From Pseudomonas sessilinigenes (GTDB lineage: Bacteria; Pseudomonadota; Gammaproteobacteria; Pseudomonadales; Pseudomonadaceae), in the NCBI RefSeq assembly GCF_003850565.1, contig NZ_CP027706.1:3286001-3350000 (forward strand): a DNA stretch of 64,000 nt. The letters are read 5' to 3'. This document shows, piece by piece, positions 50,348 to 64,000 of this stretch. The notes beneath the pieces were generated by a model that was given only the letters and a program-made list of their open reading frames with translations, had not been told where the DNA came from and did not search any database. The position numbers were made by a program, and so were the translations under genes. Positions within the stretch are counted from its first letter, which is position 1. Every line of letters begins with the position of its first letter.

Positions 50348-60046
<9,699 letters not shown>

Positions 60047-60073
60047 GAACTGACTTTGATCGAGGACATGGAT

Positions 60074-61504
60074 ATGGGAAATGCTCCCGACCCAATGACA
60101 CGGATGGTCGGCACCGCGACAAGCGAACGGCGCCAAGGCGGGCAGGACCTGGGCAGTGCGCTGTTCCGCCGGCGCTACGGCTTGAAGTACGCCTATGTCG
60201 CCGGAGCCATGTATCGCGGCACTGCTTCACCGCAGCTGGTGATCCGCCTGGGCCGGGCCGGCCTGCTCGGCTACCTGGGGACCGGAGGCTTGAGCCTGGC
60301 GCAGATCGAACAGGCGATCGGCACGCTGCAAGCCGCGCTGCCGGCGGGCGAGCCCTACGGGCTGAACCTGCTGGCGGAGTACGACGATCCTCGTCATGAG
60401 CGAGCGACGGTGGAGATGTACCTGGCCCGCGGCATTCGCAATATCGAGGCGGCGGCCTTCATCGAGATCACATTGCCGCTGGTGCTGTTCCGGCTGCGCG
60501 GACTTGCGCGCGACGCCGACGGCACGCTGGTGTGCAGGCACCGGGTGCTGGCCAAGGTCTCGCGGCTCGAGGTGGCCGAAGCCTTCATGAGCCCGGCGCC
60601 GGAGGCGCTGGTGGCGGCGCTGCGCAGGGCCGGGGATATCACCGAGGAGCAGGCCGAACTGGCTCGGCAGGTACCCATGAGCCATGACATCTGCGTCGAA
60701 GCCGATTCCGGCGGGCATACCGATGGCGGTATCCCGACCATCGTGCTGCCGGCAATGTTGCAGTTGCGCGACGCACTGCAAGCCCGGGCGGGGTATGCCG
60801 AGCCCATCTGCCTCGGCCTGGCTGGGGGCATCGGCACTCCCGCAGCCGCGGCGGCGGCCTTCGCGATGGGGGCCGACTTCATCCTGACCGGGTCGATCAA
60901 CCAGTGTACGGTCGAGTCGGGCGCCACGGACCTGGTCAAGACCATGCTGCAGGACGTGAGCATCCACGACATGGCCTATGCCCCGGCGGGGGACCTGTTC
61001 GAGCGGGGGAGCAGGGTGCAGGTACTCAAGCGAGGGGTGTTGTTTCCCATGCGGGCCAACCGCCTGTATGCGCTCTACTGTCATTACGAGAGCCTCGAGG
61101 CGATACCGCATAACATTCGCGGCGTGCTGGAGCGGCTGTTCTTCAAGCGCACGCTGGAGCAGGTCTGGCAAGAGTGCGAGCACTATCTGCTGGCCCAGGG
61201 CCGCGAAGCAGACCTGGCCCTGGCCCGAAGCAACCCCAAGGTGCGCATGGCCCGGGTGTTTCGTTGGTACTTCGCCTACTCGACCAAGCTGGCCTTCAGC
61301 GGCGAAAGCGCGGACCAGGCCAACTATCAGGTACAGACCGGCCCGGCGCTCGGCGCCTTCAACCAGTGGGTCAAGGGCACGCCCCTGGAATCCTGGCAGC
61401 GGCGGCATGTGGACGAGATTGCCACGAGCTTGATGGAGGCTACGGCACAGCACCTGCAGGCGCTGCAGATGATGCTGGTCAGTCCACAGGAAGCCATCCC
61501 ATGA
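60074..61504 (+). CDS. PfaD-like trans-acting enoyl reductase
   Basis: The 476-residue protein belongs to the FMN-dependent PfaD/nitronate-monooxygenase-like enoyl reductases of trans-AT PKS clusters (AYVAGAMYRGTASPQLVIRLGRAGLLGYLGTGG, SHDICVEADSGGHTDGG, GADFILTGSINQCTVESG). It reduces enoyl-ACP in trans, most likely at module 4 or module 2. ATG 60074 has GAGG 8 bases upstream; alternatives at 60056 and 60068 are possible. It lies 27 bases after PKS2 and is the last recognised gene of the cluster. Its presence beside an in-line ER in module 2 is noteworthy. Confidence 0.95.
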   Translation: MGNAPDPMTRMVGTATSERRQGGQDLGSALFRRRYGLKYAYVAGAMYRGTASPQLVIRLGRAGLLGYLGTGGLSLAQIEQAIGTLQAALPAGEPYGLNLLAEYDDPRHERATVEMYLARGIRNIEAAAFIEITLPLVLFRLRGLARDADGTLVCRHRVLAKVSRLEVAEAFMSPAPEALVAALRRAGDITEEQAELARQVPMSHDICVEADSGGHTDGGIPTIVLPAMLQLRDALQARAGYAEPICLGLAGGIGTPAAAAAAFAMGADFILTGSINQCTVESGATDLVKTMLQDVSIHDMAYAPAGDLFERGSRVQVLKRGVLFPMRANRLYALYCHYESLEAIPHNIRGVLERLFFKRTLEQVWQECEHYLLAQGREADLALARSNPKVRMARVFRWYFAYSTKLAFSGESADQANYQVQTGPALGAFNQWVKGTPLESWQRRHVDEIATSLMEATAQHLQALQMMLVSPQEAIP

Positions 61505-61745
61505 GCTGAGCGTCCCCCAGCAGGTTCGGTGCGTAGGCAGAGACTACCCGCTGTACAGCGGCAACGGGCTCCTGCCAGAGTATTTAGCCGGCACAGAACC
61601 GATCTGAGGCCTTCGCCGCCTATTAACCTAAGTTGGCTAGTCGCGGTAGTTGATCGAAGGGGGGAGTGTGCTCGGCGGTACGGTCTGCCTGGACTTCGAA
61701 GAAGATGATTACAGGTGCTTACGGTACCTTTAAAAATCAGCTTTT

Positions 61746-61840
61746 CCATTTTACCCGCTGGCAGCGGCCATTTTGGATAGGGCTTTTACCATTCTGATCC
61801 ATTCCATTAGCCGTTAAACTCCATTTGTCCCTGGGCCATT
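61746..61840 (+). repeat. Cluster of seven CCATT pentamers
   Basis: CCATT occurs at 61746, 61768, 61789, 61799, 61804, 61821 and 61836, all in one orientation within 95 bases. It may be an array of protein-binding sites, or chance in a pyrimidine-rich stretch; no longer unit repeats. Confidence 0.35.
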
Positions 61841-62052
61841 TCCCTTTAGAGGACTCCCAAGAACCTGCCTGGGGCATGCGCAGAGAGATGATGAGCCGCA
61901 GCTACACCACACGACTAGAGCAACTCTGGACGGTTCACTGTCATTGAAGCCTTCCGCCCGTCGACCTCTAAAAATGAGAGCCTATTCAACTAATCATTTT
62001 CTAATGCGCTGAATCAGCTGTTCGGCGAGGGTGTTCTCAGCTTCACCGCCCA

Positions 62053-62070
62053 GCCCAGCACCTGCTGGGC
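62053..62070. repeat. GCCCAGC hairpin, copy 1
   Basis: A 7-bp perfect stem GCCCAGC/GCTGGGC with loop ACCT lies 45 bases before the start of the frameshifted hypothetical gene. The identical stem with another loop recurs at 63260-63279. Confidence 0.5.
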
Positions 62071-62114
62071 AGCTGCAGATGAATTCCCCCCTCTCAATAG
62101 AAGGATCCCGCACC

Positions 62115-62641
62115 ATGCGCGACTTCCTGAACAAGCCTGCCACCTACGACAGCCAAACCGTGATCCAGGCGGCCCGTCGCGAGATTGACCGGCGGGCCTG
62201 GACCCGCAGCGAGGGCACGACCTCGCCCAACACCTGCGTGCGGCGCGTGACGAGCTGACCGCGTACCTGGCCAATCTCGACAAGCGCAACCAGATCAGCG
62301 GCGCTGTATTCAGCTACCTGAGCAGCGCGGTAGCCGTGGAACTGGAGTACGTGCAGAAAGCGGCCGAAGCGGCCGATGCCGACGGCGTGTCGACGCGCCA
62401 TCAGCCCCGCCCTGGGCTGGGTCTGGAGCGGGCGGTGGGCATTGATATTGATCCGGGTTGCGTGGAGCTGGTGCAGCGCTTTCAAACCATCGACCGCCAG
62501 GTGCATGACCTGGTGTTTGGTCCGTCTGGCTACGATCACTCGGTGCTGGAGGCGCTGGAAACTGAGCTCGCTAATGTGGTTAATCAGGTGATGTTTCAAC
62601 TGAGTGTGGCGCTGCGCGGGTGCGGCTACCTGCACGACTGA
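62115..62641 (+). pseudogene. Hypothetical protein, apparently frameshifted once
   Basis: Starting at ATG 62115 (AAGGA upstream), the frame reads MRDFLNKPATYDSQTVIQAA and stops at 62257. A long continuous frame in the -1 phase (HDLAQHLRAARDELTAYLANLDKRNQ...) continues to 62641. Adding one G to the GGG run at 62213-62215 joins them into a helical, soluble-looking protein of about 175 residues. I do not recognise the family. This could be a true frameshift or a homopolymer base-calling error, as in ECH1. Confidence 0.6.
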
Positions 62642-62687
62642 AAAGCCCCCGCCACCGACACGGCGCACAACATTTAGTACCTATGAG

Positions 62688-62707
62688 CAGCTGATTGAAC
62701 AGAACAT
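62688..62707 (+). promoter_or_regulatory. 20-base leader motif, copy 1
   Basis: CAGCTGATTGAACAGAACAT matches the motif at 63312-63331 at 17 of 20 positions and lies 22 bases before the ATG of the next gene. The conserved position relative to the start codon suggests a shared regulatory or translational element. Confidence 0.45.
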
Positions 62708-62729
62708 CTTGTGTTTAAAGGGAGAGTTT

Positions 62730-63227
62730 ATGCCTAGAACGATGACTATGGTCATGACCAAGACCAACAACGGCGACGGCAATTTGCCAGGGCGATTCGT
62801 GCCTGGGGCCGGCGCCGGTCGAGGATGGTTTCAGCTCAAGCCTTGTGGGGCTGGCTATCCAGCGCACGATATTTTGTCCCACTCGCTTTGGATGTGGGAC
62901 CGAGACAGCATGCTCATGGACTATGACGCTGAAATCGGCAGTGGCCGATTTGTGATTGTGGACGGTAATGCCCCAGCACCTGGAACAGAGATCGAGCTGG
63001 AGGACACCATCACTCCCTGCGAGGGGGCATCGCTGACGCTGACACTAGGTGCTGAAGGGATTGCCGCTCTCCAAAGCTACGCTCAGGCCCGTGAACAGCT
63101 AAAGGCCACCGGACCCAGCAACCTACAAGAATGGTCCCGCTGCCTTGAGCACTCTCAGCGAGAAGGCGCGCAGCTTGCTGCATGGGTACTCAAGGCATCG
63201 CAGATGACCCAAAGCCCACATGTCTAG
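62730..63227 (+). CDS. Hypothetical protein
   Basis: The 165-residue product has a Gly/Pro-rich N-terminal third (NNGDGNLPGRFVPGAGAGRGWFQLKPCGAGYPAHD), a central acidic segment and a helical C-terminus (AEGIAALQSYAQAREQLKATG). No signal peptide or membrane helix is seen, and I do not recognise the family. AAAGGGAG lies 5-6 bases upstream of ATG 62730, supporting translation. It is preceded by the 20-base leader motif and is on the same strand as its neighbours. Confidence 0.7.
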   Translation: MPRTMTMVMTKTNNGDGNLPGRFVPGAGAGRGWFQLKPCGAGYPAHDILSHSLWMWDRDSMLMDYDAEIGSGRFVIVDGNAPAPGTEIELEDTITPCEGASLTLTLGAEGIAALQSYAQAREQLKATGPSNLQEWSRCLEHSQREGAQLAAWVLKASQMTQSPHV

Positions 63228-63259
63228 GAAATCGTTTCTCGCATGCGAGAGATGCCCAA

Positions 63260-63279
63260 GCCCAGCCCCTGCGCTGGGC
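63260..63279. repeat. GCCCAGC hairpin, copy 2
   Basis: The same 7-bp stem GCCCAGC/GCTGGGC as at 62053-62070, here with a 6-base loop, lies between the two hypothetical genes and could end transcription of the upstream one. Confidence 0.5.
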
Positions 63280-63311
63280 CGAGGTAGTAGACCCCATCTT
63301 GTGTCGCTGAC

Positions 63312-63331
63312 CAGCTGATCAAACACAACAT
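63312..63331 (+). promoter_or_regulatory. 20-base leader motif, copy 2
   Basis: CAGCTGATCAAACACAACAT lies 21 bases before the GTG at 63353, mirroring copy 1 before the 62730 gene. Confidence 0.45.
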
Positions 63332-63352
63332 GTAGTGGTAGAGGGTTGAACC

Positions 63353-63823
63353 GTGAGTAAGAACAAATGCAGCGTAATCTTGCTAACCGGTCGCACAGGG
63401 GTTGGGAAGTCCACTCTTCTTGATCGGTTTGTGAAAAAGCACAAGGGTTCCGTACAGCTCTTTCGGCCCGTGAACCTCAGCGGTGATGTGTTCGACCTGT
63501 CTGCTGTTGACTGGGCGAACCATGCTGCCGTTGTAGTTGATGAGGTCGGTAACTGGGATCGAGCTTCGATCTGTTCCGCAATTCAAGCCCTTGAGGCCGA
63601 GTCGTTTACGAACGGGAAAAAGCTGGTTCTGGTCAGCATGTTTCCTGCAGACATGGATCATTACGGTATCGGCTTAGCTCGCAAGCACTTGGTTTCCGAG
63701 TTGGGAAAACCCAATAACGTTTCCAGCTTGCCATTCAGCTTCGACGGCACCCACGTTCAGTTCAAAGATGATGCTTGCACAGAACAGTTTTCGACAGGCA
63801 TCGCCGCCAAGGTCGCAAGTTAA
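63353..63823 (+). CDS. P-loop NTPase, small, function unknown
   Basis: The 156-residue protein has a Walker A motif (GRTGVGKST, residues about 13-21) and a Walker B-like AAVVVDEVGNWD near residue 60-70. A Zot-like or AAA-like fold is possible, but the family is not identifiable by eye. GTG 63353 follows TAGAGGG. It is small for an independent NTPase and may work with a partner; a membrane protein gene starts 38 bases later. Such small P-loop plus membrane pairs occur in conjugative or phage-like elements, but that is only suggestive. Confidence 0.7.
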   Translation: MSKNKCSVILLTGRTGVGKSTLLDRFVKKHKGSVQLFRPVNLSGDVFDLSAVDWANHAAVVVDEVGNWDRASICSAIQALEAESFTNGKKLVLVSMFPADMDHYGIGLARKHLVSELGKPNNVSSLPFSFDGTHVQFKDDACTEQFSTGIAAKVAS

Positions 63824-63861
63824 GGGAATTCGCCCAGGTACACCCAATAACGGAATTCGTG

Positions 63862-64000
63862 ATGGCAAAAGCACTGATGTATCTGATGTTCGGCTGTGTC
63901 GTCCTGGCCCTTGCACTTGGGGTTATGCACCTTTTCGGCCTCAGCCTTGACCTGCCACTTGGTGCAAATGGCGCCGTTTACCTCGGTGTTGTGTTGGGTA
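63862..64000 (+). CDS. Predicted membrane protein, truncated by the window end
   Basis: From ATG 63862 the frame is open to the window end (46 residues seen). It begins MAKALMYLMFGCVVLALALG, a likely membrane helix, followed by a second hydrophobic stretch (NGAVYLGVVLG). The family is not recognised. It follows the P-loop gene on the same strand with a 38-base gap. Confidence 0.55.
   Translation, partial: MAKALMYLMFGCVVLALALGVMHLFGLSLDLPLGANGAVYLGVVLG

Larger units (their letters stand above)
61505..62114. other. Intergenic after the PKS cluster, compositionally different
   Basis: This 610-base stretch has no convincing gene. From about 61680 it is more AT-rich than the PKS genes. It carries a cluster of CCATT pentamers (61746-61840) and a GCCCAGC hairpin (62053-62070). 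It marks the transition from the PKS operon to unrecognised genes. Confidence 0.5.

Noticed and set aside
61505..64000. Tail end of a tRNA-anchored genomic island
   Set aside because: No tRNA gene, integrase or attachment-site repeat was seen in the window, so an island border cannot be claimed, only suspected.

Overview
The window (about 62% G+C by eye) looks like chromosome from a fluorescent Pseudomonas close to P. chlororaphis. The main reason is a complete phzABCDEFGH phenazine operon with divergent phzR and convergent phzI, in the arrangement known from that species. The terminal phzH predicts phenazine-1-carboxamide as the end product. No rRNA, tRNA, CRISPR array or transposase was recognised.

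Layout. (1) 0-17.7 kb is accessory chromosomal metabolism: a MAPEG protein, two metallo-beta-lactamase-fold proteins, two glutathione transferases, three LysR regulators, a saccharopine-dehydrogenase-like reductase, an acetoacetate-decarboxylase-like exported protein, and a DJ-1/PfpI protein. It also holds an apparent amino-acid catabolic unit (XRE-cupin regulator, APC permease, DadA-like oxidoreductase, isocitrate-lyase/PEP-mutase-like enzyme), a LysE exporter and three small envelope proteins. (2) 18.0-28.0 kb is the phenazine locus on the minus strand, with two near-identical phz boxes (26412-26429 and 28103-28120), each followed at the same spacing by a TATAAA -10 element. (3) 28.2-29.8 kb has a TetR regulator and an epimerase-like gene whose promoter matches that of the acetoacetate-decarboxylase-like gene (MerR-type geometry). 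(4) 30.3-61.5 kb is a compact trans-AT polyketide synthase cluster on the plus strand. (5) 61.5-64.0 kb holds unrecognised genes, repeated hairpins and a repeated leader motif, possibly the edge of an integrated element.

The PKS cluster is the most interesting part. Two large synthases (about 4619 and 3232 aa) give: loading MT-GNAT-ACP; module 1 KS-ACP; module 2 KS-DH-KR-cMT-ACP-ER; module 3 KS-ACP; module 4 KS-DH-KR-cMT-ACP; module 5 KS-ACP-ACP; terminal thioester reductase. Between them lies an HMG-synthase beta-branching cassette (two enoyl-CoA hydratases, donor ACP, Cys-to-Ser decarboxylase KS, HMGS) plus one trans-AT. A PfaD-like trans-ER closes the operon. The ACPs of modules 1, 3 and 5 all carry the tryptophan flag for beta-branching; those of modules 2 and 4 do not. 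The predicted product is a short, heavily methylated, terpene-like unsaturated aldehyde or alcohol: five extensions, three beta-methyls and two alpha-methyls. I do not recognise it as a known compound.

Two genes are broken by apparent single-base losses (the first enoyl-CoA hydratase twice, a hypothetical gene at 62.1 kb once). All three breaks sit in short G or C runs, so base-calling error is a serious alternative to real mutation.
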